Translations under genes and position numbers: made by a program | The notes under the pieces: generated by a model | Database searches by the model: none | What the model saw: only the letters and a program-made list of their open reading frames with translations | Told to the model about the DNA's origin: nothing | Assembly (NCBI GenBank): GCA_946886805.1 | Contig: CAMPJM010000051.1 | Span: 1 to 13,464, forward strand | From: an uncultured Flammeovirgaceae bacterium | GTDB taxonomy: Bacteria; Bacteroidota; Bacteroidia; Cytophagales; Cyclobacteriaceae | Reading direction: 5' to 3' | DNA: 13,464 nt | In this document: one piece after another, positions 1 through 6,654 of the stretch | Position numbering within the stretch: the first letter of the stretch is position 1 | Layout of the letters: each line of letters starts with the position of its first letter

Positions 1-70
1 CTAAATTCACACAACAAATTTAATAACAAAATTTTATTCAATCTTTCTACAAATCCAAAAAAGGCAAAAT

Positions 71-655
71 ATTAAAAAGTTTTACCTGTTTTTTTTTTTA
101 TTATTCTTTCTATTAAGTTTTACAACTTCCTGCAGTGATGATGGAGATCCTGGTCCTCAAGGTCTGCCCGGTGCCGACGGGGCTCAAGGGCCTCAGGGAG
201 AGCCTGGAATAGATGGTGAGCCAGGAGCAGCAAATGTGATTTCATCTGATTGGTACGCACCCGTTTGGGACGTAACTGATGAACCGACGGTAAAAAATTC
301 AAGAGTCACAGAACAACTGATTACACCTGAATTTTTGAGAGGCAATGTTTTGCTAGTCTACAGAAAATACGAGTGGAATGGCGTGATACAAATAGACATG
401 TTGCCACAACTGGTTGTAAAGCCGGACGGAACCATCTCAACCAAGTTAGAGGCTTATACTTATGGAAATGGCATCTACATCAAGATTGTTTCCTATGGCT
501 CAGATCTTTCTCCCATTTATTATGATGAGCGCAATATGTTTAAATATATTCTAATTCCAGGGAGCGAGTTTACAAATAGTGAAAGCAGGACTTTAGGCTC
601 TGTAGATCTAAATGACTACGAAGCAGTAAAAGCATATTATAACATTTCTGATTAA
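71..655 (+). CDS. Collagen-repeat lipoprotein with non-standard ATT start
   Basis: The reading frame is open from just after a stop at 2-4 to the stop at 653-655. Reading from ATT at 71 gives a typical lipoprotein signal (IKKFYLFFFLLFFLL...) ending in TTSC, with the lipidation cysteine at residue 21. An acidic SDDGD stretch follows, then ten uninterrupted Gly-X-Y triplets (about residues 25-54), then a globular domain beginning NVISSDWYAPVW. Short collagen-like segments followed by such a domain are common in Bacteroidetes surface lipoproteins, so outer-membrane display is inferred; function is unknown. No ATG, GTG or TTG lies in frame upstream of the signal peptide. The first standard start is GTG at 236, which would discard the signal, the cysteine and all collagen triplets, so I prefer 71. 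A run of 11 T (89-99) lies in the signal-peptide codons. The start codon may be a real ATT, a sequencing error or a disabling mutation. Confidence 0.65.
   Translation: MKKFYLFFFLLFFLLSFTTSCSDDGDPGPQGLPGADGAQGPQGEPGIDGEPGAANVISSDWYAPVWDVTDEPTVKNSRVTEQLITPEFLRGNVLLVYRKYEWNGVIQIDMLPQLVVKPDGTISTKLEAYTYGNGIYIKIVSYGSDLSPIYYDERNMFKYILIPGSEFTNSESRTLGSVDLNDYEAVKAYYNISD
89..99 (+). repeat. Homopolymer run of 11 T in signal peptide
   Basis: Eleven consecutive T lie within the phenylalanine-rich core of the collagen-repeat lipoprotein signal peptide. A change of one base would shift the frame upstream of the lipidation cysteine. Such tracts are known substrates for slipped-strand phase variation and are also places where sequencing errors collect. 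Confidence 0.7.
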
Positions 656-759
656 TAAGGTCAAAATAAAATAAAAATATATTCAGCACTGGTAACCATT
701 TCAAAAATTAGATCACAAAGAATATATAAGATTTTAATGGATACCCAAAATTACACATT

Positions 760-2061
760 ATGAAAAAGTTATTTTTATTTCTTTCCTTACTTTTTTTTAT
801 CCTTACCGTTCAGGACGCTGATGCACAATTGAAAAACCTTGACAAACGAATAGGGGATAAACTTAAGCGTAAAATAGACCAAAAAGCTGACAGGACAATT
901 GACAAGACGCTGAACAAAGGCGAAAAGGAAATTGACGAAGAGGTAAACGAAGCAGTAAAAGGGAACAAAAATAAGGGAAATGACGAAGGAGAAGCCAACG
1001 ACGAGGATACCAAAAAGAATAAAGCTGGGGAAGGAAAATCCGGAAGTTCAGATAATTCATTCAAAGCCTATAGTAAATTTGACTTTGTGCCCGGTGAAAA
1101 TGTGGTTTTTTATGATGATTTTAGTTCGGATAACCCAGGCGATTTTCCAGCTAAATGGAATGCCAATGGTTCCGGAGAAGTTGTAACATCGGAAGACAAT
1201 AAATTCTTTGAGCTAAAAGGAGGTGCTTTTTATCTCCCTCAACTATCAAAGCCTCTGCCCGAGAATTATACAATAGAATTTGACCTGAACACCTCGGCAT
1301 TGGATCAAAAGCTAAGCTCCACCTCGTTTATTCATATTATTTTAGATGATAATAATGCCTTCAATATGGGCAAAAATTTTGCGAGAGTTAAACTTCCATT
1401 TTGCCAATATAACGCAGGCAATATTATGGTGGAAAGCCGGGCCAATGGTAAGGAAGTAATCAATAATAATTTGATTGAAGATGTACGGAAAAAAATGAGA
1501 GAAGGCACGCACGTTTCTATAGCTGTAAATAAAAAGCGATTCAGACTTTGGTTAGATGAACAAAAGGTTGTTGACATTCCTTCCCTGGTTCCTGAAGGAG
1601 TTAAAAATCTAAAGTTTAGTATGCAGGGCTTTAATGAGGATTTTAAAAACTACCATTTTTACATTAGCAATGTAAAAATTGCTGAAGGAAGTAGCGATCT
1701 CCGCTCGAAATTAATCATCGAGGGAAAGTTTGTAACCAACGGGATATTATTCGACGTGAATAGCGATCGCATCAAACCCGAATCTTATGGAGTGTTAAAG
1801 GAAATAGCCCAGGTTTTAAATGACAACGAGGCTGTAAAAGTGAAAATTTTAGGGCATACAGATGCCGATGGGGATGAAAAAAGTAATCTGGATCTTTCGA
1901 AACGCAGGTCTGCATCTGTTAAATCTGCTCTGGCCAATGATTTTGGAATTGCAGAAAGCAGACTTCAAACGGACGGTAAGGGTGAAACTGAACCAACAGA
2001 TAAAAACGATACTGCCGAAGGAAAGGCAAACAATCGAAGAGTGGAATTTGTGAAGTTATAG
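760..2061 (+). CDS. OmpA-family outer-membrane/peptidoglycan-binding protein
   Basis: This 433-residue exported protein starts with a clear signal peptide (MKKLFLFLSLLFFILTVQDADA, cleavage near residue 22). Residues about 23-100 are highly charged and low-complexity (Lys/Asp/Glu), probably coiled-coil or extended. A middle region (about 105-315) begins FVPGENVVFYDDFSSDNPGDFP and has the feel of a concanavalin/LamG-like beta-sandwich. The C-terminus (328-433) is an OmpA domain: GILFDVNSDRI at 328, GHTDADGD at 365-372, the NxxLSxRR motif at 376-383 and NNRRVEF at 424-430. In this family the OmpA domain binds diaminopimelate in peptidoglycan, so the protein probably links the outer envelope to the wall. 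The ATG at 760 fits the signal peptide. It lies 104 bp after the collagen-repeat gene on the same strand, and co-transcription is possible but not shown. The ligand of the middle domain is unknown. Confidence 0.88.
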   Translation: MKKLFLFLSLLFFILTVQDADAQLKNLDKRIGDKLKRKIDQKADRTIDKTLNKGEKEIDEEVNEAVKGNKNKGNDEGEANDEDTKKNKAGEGKSGSSDNSFKAYSKFDFVPGENVVFYDDFSSDNPGDFPAKWNANGSGEVVTSEDNKFFELKGGAFYLPQLSKPLPENYTIEFDLNTSALDQKLSSTSFIHIILDDNNAFNMGKNFARVKLPFCQYNAGNIMVESRANGKEVINNNLIEDVRKKMREGTHVSIAVNKKRFRLWLDEQKVVDIPSLVPEGVKNLKFSMQGFNEDFKNYHFYISNVKIAEGSSDLRSKLIIEGKFVTNGILFDVNSDRIKPESYGVLKEIAQVLNDNEAVKVKILGHTDADGDEKSNLDLSKRRSASVKSALANDFGIAESRLQTDGKGETEPTDKNDTAEGKANNRRVEFVKL

Positions 2062-2192
2062 TGTAGGTTGGCTTTAAAGAATTTTTAAAACATAGAGGTA
2101 GATGAAATAATTGACCCGTACTAGGACGTATCTAAAGGTGAGGTTTCGAACTTATGAATATTGACAGTATGTAGGAAAGTTTAATAAAAAGG

Positions 2193-2200
2193 TATTTTTG
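2193..2200 (+). promoter_or_regulatory. Candidate Bacteroidetes -7 box
   Basis: TATTTTTG matches the Bacteroidetes -7 consensus TAnnTTTG and lies about 46 bp before the ATG at 2247. No good TTG/TTTG -33 element is seen at the usual distance, so this is only a candidate. Confidence 0.35.
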
Positions 2201-2246
2201 TATTTTCTCCTTTTGTTATATTGCCTCCTTATTAAATAATAATAAA

Positions 2247-2939
2247 ATGAGGCAGAATAATTTGCTGTTAAAAGACGTAGCATGCAAACGAGGACTATTG
2301 ATTACAATATTGATACTTGTAGCATTAAATGTTTCTTACGCTCAAGGGCATTTTCAATATTCTCACGACTTTAAATTTAAGAATGGGATCTATTTAACAA
2401 TAGATGAATTTAAAAATAATAGCCCTTCGCTGCCATTGTCTGCTATAGTTGATGAAGACCGGGGTTATCTGGAAAGCGCACTTTGTATGAAGAAACTGGA
2501 ATACGTCGAGGATGGGGAGATCTATGAATTAAAGGCAAAAGATATTTGGGGCATTTGCATCAACGGCGATCCCTACATAAAACATGTAAATAACGATGGA
2601 TTGAAAGAATTACTTACCAGGCAATGTTTCTATAAGTTATTTTCTATAGGTACAATCTCCAGTTATTTTATTCAGCAGAAAGAGGCGAATGATGGTTTTT
2701 TTGATAGAACATCAGGTTATTACAACCCTCATAATGTTAACCGAGGAAAATTAAAAATTCAGGAATACGCCTTGGACACAGAGACGGGTGTATCTTATAA
2801 CAAGAAAAGTGAAACCAGTGATATCATAGAAATTATAAAAAAGGATGATCTTTTCAAAGATCAAAATATCAAAAGGAAAGAAGTAAGCATCTTTATTACC
2901 AACTACAACAAGCGCCACCCTTTTAATATTCCGGAATAA
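2247..2939 (+). CDS. Exported protein of unknown function
   Basis: This 230-residue protein has a cleavable signal peptide: a basic N-region with K14 R15, a hydrophobic core at 17-29 and NVSYAQ, with likely cleavage at A32/Q33. The mature part begins GHFQYSHDFKFKNGIYLTIDEFKNNSPSLP. A phrase of the form 'GIYLt..eFknNsPs' recurs in secreted Bacteroidetes proteins of unknown function, from memory. No catalytic motif, lipobox or further membrane span is visible. Two cysteines (C80 and C104 area) could be structural. The protein is probably periplasmic or outer-membrane associated. The gene stands alone, with 185 bp upstream (including a candidate -7 box) and a repeat-rich stretch downstream. The ATG at 2247 follows an A-rich leader typical of the phylum. 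I do not recognise a named family. Confidence 0.75.
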   Translation: MRQNNLLLKDVACKRGLLITILILVALNVSYAQGHFQYSHDFKFKNGIYLTIDEFKNNSPSLPLSAIVDEDRGYLESALCMKKLEYVEDGEIYELKAKDIWGICINGDPYIKHVNNDGLKELLTRQCFYKLFSIGTISSYFIQQKEANDGFFDRTSGYYNPHNVNRGKLKIQEYALDTETGVSYNKKSETSDIIEIIKKDDLFKDQNIKRKEVSIFITNYNKRHPFNIPE

Positions 2940-3087
2940 AAAATGGAACTACTTTTAGTGATGCTCCACTGACTTTAAATATTGAAAAGTGATTAACCGC
3001 TATTCAATCATTAATTATCTTGGGCGAGAATTGGGGCTGACCGGGATTCCTCCTTCGTCCTTTAGATGACCCAAAAAGACAGTGGTT

Positions 3088-3134
3088 CCCTACCCGTTGT
3101 TGGTGTTTTCACCAACAACCTACAGAAGATGGGG
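3088..3134. repeat. 47-bp hairpin direct repeat, copy 1
   Basis: This copy is identical at 45 of 47 positions to 3575-3621, in the same orientation. It contains a perfect 10-bp inverted repeat, GTTGTTGGTG (3096-3105) and CACCAACAAC (3110-3119), around a TTTT loop, and ends in AGAAGATGGGG. The two copies bracket the small membrane-protein gene at 3353-3571. Confidence 0.85.
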
Positions 3135-3169
3135 TGTCACTCTCTTAAAAAGTTAAAACCTCGCACAGA

Positions 3170-3206
3170 TCAATTATTTGGTTTTCCGATGGGGTACGAT
3201 AATTGA
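3170..3206. repeat. Inverted repeat TCAATTAT/ATAATTGA
   Basis: Two perfect 8-bp arms (3170-3177 and 3199-3206) are separated by 21 bp, between the first 47-bp repeat and the small membrane-protein gene. No T-tract follows, so it is not a clear terminator. Its function is unknown, and AT-rich arms this short could arise by chance. Confidence 0.35.
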
Positions 3207-3352
3207 GCAGCATTTCTTGAGTTTTTTGAATAGCTGGCTGTCAAAGCTTATAACAACATGGTTAAAAATTATCATAAATTTAGTAGGGATATTGTTTCTT
3301 TTTTAATGGAAAAGACCTCGACGATACTACTGTTAAAACGACTCAAGAGTAG

Positions 3353-3571
3353 ATGTATTTATTCGAATATTTAGGCGCTGTTTATAAATGGATGTTTTTT
3401 GGGGTTTTGAATCTGATTTTGTGGAAAAAGCCGCCATTATTTAAGCAAATATTAAGCCCCTTGGAAGATAGTAAGGATATAGTAGACGTTTTAGCAGGAG
3501 GTCTGTCTAATAAGGTTGTTGGTTTTATTATTACTATGATTATCTGTTCAATATTAGTTCAGGTAACATGA
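3353..3571 (+). CDS. Small two-span membrane protein, function unknown
   Basis: This 72-residue protein has two hydrophobic segments (about residues 6-24, YLGAVYKWMFFGVLNLILW, and 54-70, VVGFIITMIICSILV). They are separated by a basic patch (KKPP) and an amphipathic, partly acidic middle. The sequence looks genuinely coding: membrane spans with positively charged flanks and sensible composition. It resembles, from general memory only, small flavobacterial membrane proteins containing 'YLGA..rW.f' and 'vIGF' phrases. The ATG at 3353 follows GAGTAG. The stop lies 4 bp before the second copy of the 47-bp hairpin repeat, and the first copy lies 219 bp upstream, so gene plus one repeat forms a 487-bp unit. 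It could be a small toxin, immunity or accessory membrane protein; nothing in the sequence decides this. Confidence 0.55.
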   Translation: MYLFEYLGAVYKWMFFGVLNLILWKKPPLFKQILSPLEDSKDIVDVLAGGLSNKVVGFIITMIICSILVQVT

Positions 3572-3574
3572 AGA

Positions 3575-3621
3575 CCCTACCCGTTGTTGGTGTTTTTACC
3601 AACAACCTATAGAAGATGGGG
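3575..3621. repeat. 47-bp hairpin direct repeat, copy 2
   Basis: This is the second copy of the repeat at 3088-3134, with two C-to-T differences. One of them shortens the stem to nine paired bases (GTTGTTGGT with ACCAACAAC). It begins 4 bp after the stop of the small membrane-protein gene. An open frame running rightward from here is a repeat-derived shadow, not a gene. Confidence 0.85.
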
Positions 3622-3634
3622 CAATGTCGAAAGG

Positions 3635-3657
3635 GGCACGAGCTGCAAGCTCGCGCC
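3635..3657. repeat. GC-rich hairpin
   Basis: GGCACGAGCT and AGCTCGCGCC pair with one mismatch around a three-base loop (GCA). It lies directly after the second 47-bp repeat, in a stretch visibly richer in GC than the surroundings. It is probably part of the same dispersed repeat family, and no T-tract follows. Confidence 0.6.
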
Positions 3658-3668
3658 AGCAGGGAGAA

Positions 3669-3716
3669 GACCCAAAAAGGAGGGCTTTGGCTGTAGCTTT
3701 GAGGGATCCCGGTCCG
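3669..3716 (+). repeat. 48-bp dispersed repeat, copy 1 (inverted partner at 8550-8597)
   Basis: Read on the plus strand, this segment matches the minus strand of 8550-8597 at about four of five positions. The core is GGCTGTAGCTTTGAGGGATC here and GGCTGTAGTTTTGAGGGATC there. The two copies are almost 5 kb apart in opposite orientation and outside any gene, so this is a dispersed intergenic repeat. Confidence 0.6.
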
Positions 3717-3761
3717 AAAGACTCCGGACTCGATTCGGAGAACAGGTCCGGGAATTATTAA

Positions 3762-3840
3762 AGCGATGACATCCCTATAATCTGAATATTCTACTAGAGT
3801 TTACTTTCGTTCTGCTTCTGAAGAGAGGGATGTCATCGCT
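3762..3840. mobile_element. 79-bp MITE-like element with 15-bp terminal inverted repeats
   Basis: AGCGATGACATCCCT at 3762-3776 is the exact reverse complement of AGGGATGTCATCGCT at 3826-3840. The 49-bp interior encodes nothing. A diverged relative with the same ends and similar length lies at 9195-9273. Small size, perfect termini and a second copy suggest a non-autonomous mobile palindromic element. No transposase is present in the window and no flanking target duplication is obvious. Confidence 0.65.
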
Positions 3841-4036
3841 CTCATAGAAGGTTCCTGATACTTGATTTGTACTAGCCTGAGTTCGATTCAAGTTTTTGGA
3901 TAAATCGGAGTTCCAATACCATCTCGGAAATTTTATTCGATTAATTATTTCCAACAAATAATTTCCGCAGCTGTTGGTAACCTTTTAAAATTTCTATCCA
4001 CAAAGGTGTATTCATAAACTAATTCAAATTATAGAG

Positions 4037-5407
4037 ATGAAAACGCTTTTAAAAATCCTTTTATTTTTCAAATCGGCAATTATTGTTGATGTTAGGAAAT
4101 TTTATTTTTGCGGAATATTTTTTTTTACGGCGGCTTTTTTATCCCTACAAAGCTGCAAAGAAGTAGATGGGGTGAGGCCCGAAGAACCATTTGTTACATC
4201 AGGAGCTAGTATTTTAACTATTAATGATGATGCCGTACCCTCATCAATAAAAGATATGATTTTTCAGGCTCCCGGCTCTTATATTTCAACTAGTTCTCCC
4301 CTTTACAATTCAAATTTACCATTAATTATCATTCCTTTTCAATATGAATCTGAATTTCCATGGAACTCTTTTGTAAATAAGGAGGTAATTCGCGAGAATT
4401 TTTTCGCAAGAGGGAACGGTAGTGTAAGGGATTACTTCTATGAGAATTCCTGGGGTCAATTTAATTTAGAGGAAGGGTTCATTGCTGATGTAGTAATGCT
4501 GGATAATAATGGTGCTTACTATGGTGTTGGTCAACCTGGTACAGATGGCACAAGAAATCCTGCTCTCCACCAGGAAATTTGTCAGAAATCTAATGTAGAC
4601 TGGTCTGCTTTTGATGCAAATGGGAATAATATAATAGAAGAAAACGAAGCTCAAGTTGTTTTTATGGCCTCTGTTGGAGGAGGAGGAGCTTGCAGGCCAT
4701 CTTCAGTAACGGTTCAAAACCATTCGGGGGCATACACCATCAATGAAAGTTTTGTTTTTATTGATTGTAAAAGGAACGCAGATCCTAATAAAGGGATTAA
4801 ACCAATCGAATATAATTTTTCAACAATCTGGCACGAATTAGCTCATGGGATTTTTCATCTTCCCGACCGCTATTCTGACTACTGTGGGAGCGGGAAAACA
4901 GGAAAGTATGATATAATGAGCGACAATTGTAGCTGGCGGCATATGAATATCTATGACAAGATGAAACTGGGTTGGATAAGACCCAAAATAATCGGGCCAG
5001 GGACTGTTGCGCGAGCTTATACTTTTCCAGCTATTCAAGTGACGCCTGCAGCCTTAATTTTGCTGCCGACATCACCTTTAATCCCATCAGGTGATGAATA
5101 TTGGATTCTCGAAAATCGGTTTAAACCAAGTTCTCCCTTTGATTTCGATAGAGATATTCCTGAATCAGGAATGGCCATTTGGTGGGTAGATGAAGTAAGT
5201 GATCAGGTATCTTTGGTGGACGCAAGGGAACCTTCAGAGCGACCTCAGTTAATTGCTCATGATCCTTATGATGATCAAATTGGTGTTGCTTTTAAACATC
5301 AGACAGGTGATAGTTTAAAAGTCTATACGCTAATGCCAAAAGGGGTCGGGCCAAGAATCTTCAGAGCCATATCGCCAGAAGGCACGGAAATGCGAGGTGA
5401 ATTTTAA
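4037..5407 (+). CDS. M6-like zinc metalloprotease lipoprotein
   Basis: This 456-residue protein carries the zinc-protease signature HELAHGIFHLPD at 266-277: H266, E267 and H270 form HExxH, with D277 placed as the third-ligand position of the HExxHxxxxxD pattern. A Met-turn-like YDIMSDN follows at 291-297. This arrangement, with an N-terminal half containing NGSVRDYFYENSWGQF, is typical of M6 (immune inhibitor A-like) peptidases. An EF-hand-like loop at 193-204 (D193, N195, N197, I200, E204) may bind calcium. The N-terminus has a long leader ending SLQSC with C40, followed by KEVD, so it is probably lipid-anchored and perhaps surface exposed. The predicted role is extracellular protein degradation; substrate unknown. 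No T9SS C-terminal domain is seen. The ATG at 4037 is the only credible start. It appears to be a single gene, with the next gene 305 bp away. Confidence 0.85.
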   Translation: MKTLLKILLFFKSAIIVDVRKFYFCGIFFFTAAFLSLQSCKEVDGVRPEEPFVTSGASILTINDDAVPSSIKDMIFQAPGSYISTSSPLYNSNLPLIIIPFQYESEFPWNSFVNKEVIRENFFARGNGSVRDYFYENSWGQFNLEEGFIADVVMLDNNGAYYGVGQPGTDGTRNPALHQEICQKSNVDWSAFDANGNNIIEENEAQVVFMASVGGGGACRPSSVTVQNHSGAYTINESFVFIDCKRNADPNKGIKPIEYNFSTIWHELAHGIFHLPDRYSDYCGSGKTGKYDIMSDNCSWRHMNIYDKMKLGWIRPKIIGPGTVARAYTFPAIQVTPAALILLPTSPLIPSGDEYWILENRFKPSSPFDFDRDIPESGMAIWWVDEVSDQVSLVDAREPSERPQLIAHDPYDDQIGVAFKHQTGDSLKVYTLMPKGVGPRIFRAISPEGTEMRGEF

Positions 5408-5621
5408 TTTTGTTAATTCTAACTGGCTCTGGAAATATTTCGGGTCATACAACGGGGGCCAATATTGAAAAGGCATTTGTAATGATAAGAAAGTAAAATG
5501 TAAATATTTTTTCTGTTTTTTTAATAGAGCGGTAATCTTTAAAGATGCATTGGATGCGTTTTTGGAGGTTGCCGCTTTTCTGTTTAAATTGTATTAGATC
5601 CGATATTCCTGTGGTAAATAG

Positions 5622-5638
5622 CAGTTTTTTAAAAACTG
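5622..5638. repeat. 17-bp palindrome before candidate promoter
   Basis: CAGTTTTT and AAAAACTG are perfect arms around one T, ending 2 bp before the candidate -33 element of the beta-barrel gene. It could be an operator or a bidirectional terminator; the T/A-rich arms make chance plausible. Confidence 0.35.
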
Positions 5639-5640
5639 AG

Positions 5641-5674
5641 TTTGTTTAAATATTATTTTATTTCAGTATCATTG
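5641..5674 (+). promoter_or_regulatory. Candidate promoter of the beta-barrel gene
   Basis: TTTG (5641-5644) and TATCATTG (5667-5674) resemble the Bacteroidetes -33 TTTG and -7 TAnnTTTG elements. There is one mismatch in the -7 box and a spacing of 22 bp, near the long end of what is accepted. The ATG follows about 38 bp downstream. Confidence 0.4.
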
Positions 5675-5712
5675 GTCAATGATGGGGAAAAACTACAACC
5701 AATTCATGTGTG

Positions 5713-6366
5713 ATGAAATTTTATCCTGTTTATTTACTATTTCTTTTTCTTTCTATTTCCTCTCAGGCCCAACAAATTAGCTTTGGCATAAAAGGAGGAC
5801 CAAGCTTGGTGGATGTAGAGGTAGTTGCCAATTCTGAGGGAATTGATAGCGAAAGCCAATATCTCAAAATGAGACCCTCTTATCATCTTGGCGTTTTCGG
5901 TTTTGTTGATTTAAATAGGAAGTTTTATTTGCAAGCTGAACTTCTTTACGCCAATAAAGGATATAGAGCCGACTATCCAAGAAGTAGCGAAGCAAATCTG
6001 CATTTTCACTACCTCACCATCCCTGTCCTTTTGCATTATAAAATAGTAGAAAAGCTTCATGGTGGACTGGGAGCTACTTTTGGCTATATGTTAGCTGCAA
6101 GATCAAAATCAGAGGGCGGAAATCTAGATGTCAGTTGGAGGTATAACAATAAATTGGATATGGGAATAAACGTGGGAGCCAAATATGAGATAAGCGATAA
6201 AATAAACTTAGGAATAAGGTATACATACGGATTATCAAATTTATTTAGGGAGCGGGGGGTTATTATAGATGTCAATGGAAATCCTACAACTAAGGGACCT
6301 AAATACCAGAATAGGGAGCTTCAATTTTCAGTAGGATATGCTATTGGGAGTGCAAAATTTAAATGA
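5713..6366 (+). CDS. PorT-like outer-membrane beta-barrel protein
   Basis: This 217-residue protein has a signal peptide (MKFYPVYLLFLFLSISSQAQ, cleavage near A19/Q20). A series of alternating hydrophobic/polar strands follows: ISFGIKGGPSL at the start of the mature chain, then FYLQAELLYANKGY, HYLTIPVLLHYKI, LHGGLGATFGYML, MGINVGAKYEI, INLGIRYTYGLSNL and a C-terminal LQFSVGYAIG. The phrases 'GIKGG', 'E.LY..KG' and 'YL.IP.LLky' are hallmarks of the Bacteroidetes outer-membrane beta-barrel family (PF13568, PorT-like). The likely location is the outer membrane as a small 8-strand barrel; ligand or partner unknown. A GTG directly precedes the ATG at 5713. I chose the ATG because MKF begins the signal peptide cleanly. 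No TonB box or plug domain is seen. Confidence 0.85.
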   Translation: MKFYPVYLLFLFLSISSQAQQISFGIKGGPSLVDVEVVANSEGIDSESQYLKMRPSYHLGVFGFVDLNRKFYLQAELLYANKGYRADYPRSSEANLHFHYLTIPVLLHYKIVEKLHGGLGATFGYMLAARSKSEGGNLDVSWRYNNKLDMGINVGAKYEISDKINLGIRYTYGLSNLFRERGVIIDVNGNPTTKGPKYQNRELQFSVGYAIGSAKFK

Positions 6367-6487
6367 TTTTAAACCAACAGAAAGAAACCATCGGTTTCCT
6401 TGTCAGGGAGCAGCAAAGGGAAGTAAGCTAGTCACTTTCGCTTATACCGGAAACCGTATCGGCCATACTTGTCGTTACAAACAGTTT

Positions 6488-6616
6488 TTATTTGCCGTTT
6501 ATTATTTCTATAGCTTTTTCTATCAATTCGTCTCGTCCTTTATCATTGTTCCATTTGAGGTTGAAAATCGTTGCGACTGAGCGGTTGTGAGAAATGATAA
6601 TGTTAAATATTATTAA
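6488..6616 (-). pseudogene. Possible C-terminal gene remnant
   Basis: On the minus strand an open stretch without any ATG, GTG or TTG runs from a stop upstream of 6616 to a stop at 6488. Its translation ends in protein-like sequence: ...HNRSVATIFNLKWNND followed by KGRDELIEKAIEIINGK. The last 20 residues look like an amphipathic helix. It starts 38 bp after the stop of the neighbouring leftward gene. It may be the tail of a decayed gene or chance; the family is not recognised. Confidence 0.25.
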
Positions 6617-6654
6617 TTATTCCGACGAACTTGCCCCCTTATTAGCTTAATCAT

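Larger units (their letters stand above)
5408..5712. other. Intergenic region, no gene seen
   Basis: About 300 bp lie between the metalloprotease and beta-barrel genes. It contains a short palindrome (5622-5638) and a candidate promoter (5641-5674) near its right end. A 25-codon open stretch near 5420-5496 (…GSGNISGHTTGANIEKAF…) has protein-like composition but no start codon, and I do not call it. Confidence 0.6.

Noticed and set aside
120..302. 60-codon minus-strand frame opposite the collagen repeat
   Set aside because: It is the complement of the Gly-X-Y coding region, whose GC-rich periodic codons open the opposite frame.
3088..3621. CRISPR array or classical integron attC sites
   Set aside because: Only two 47-bp copies 487 bp apart with a gene between them, so no regular spacers. 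The hairpin arms do not contain the GTTRRRY/RYYYAAC core expected of attC.
3584..3769. 61-codon open frame (MLVFLPTTYRRWG...) over the second hairpin repeat
   Set aside because: It starts inside the 47-bp repeat and runs through GC-rich hairpins and the 48-bp dispersed repeat into the 79-bp element. Its composition follows the repeats, not a protein.
3875..3900. tRNA-like GTTCGATTC segment
   Set aside because: No acceptor, D or anticodon stems could be formed around it.
5418..5496. Protein-like stretch TGSGNISGHTTGANIEKAF downstream of the metalloprotease, in another frame
   Set aside because: I tested whether it was a frameshifted tail of the protease. The protease ends naturally at ISPEGTEMRGEF, as in its family, and the stretch has no start codon, so chance is the simpler reading.
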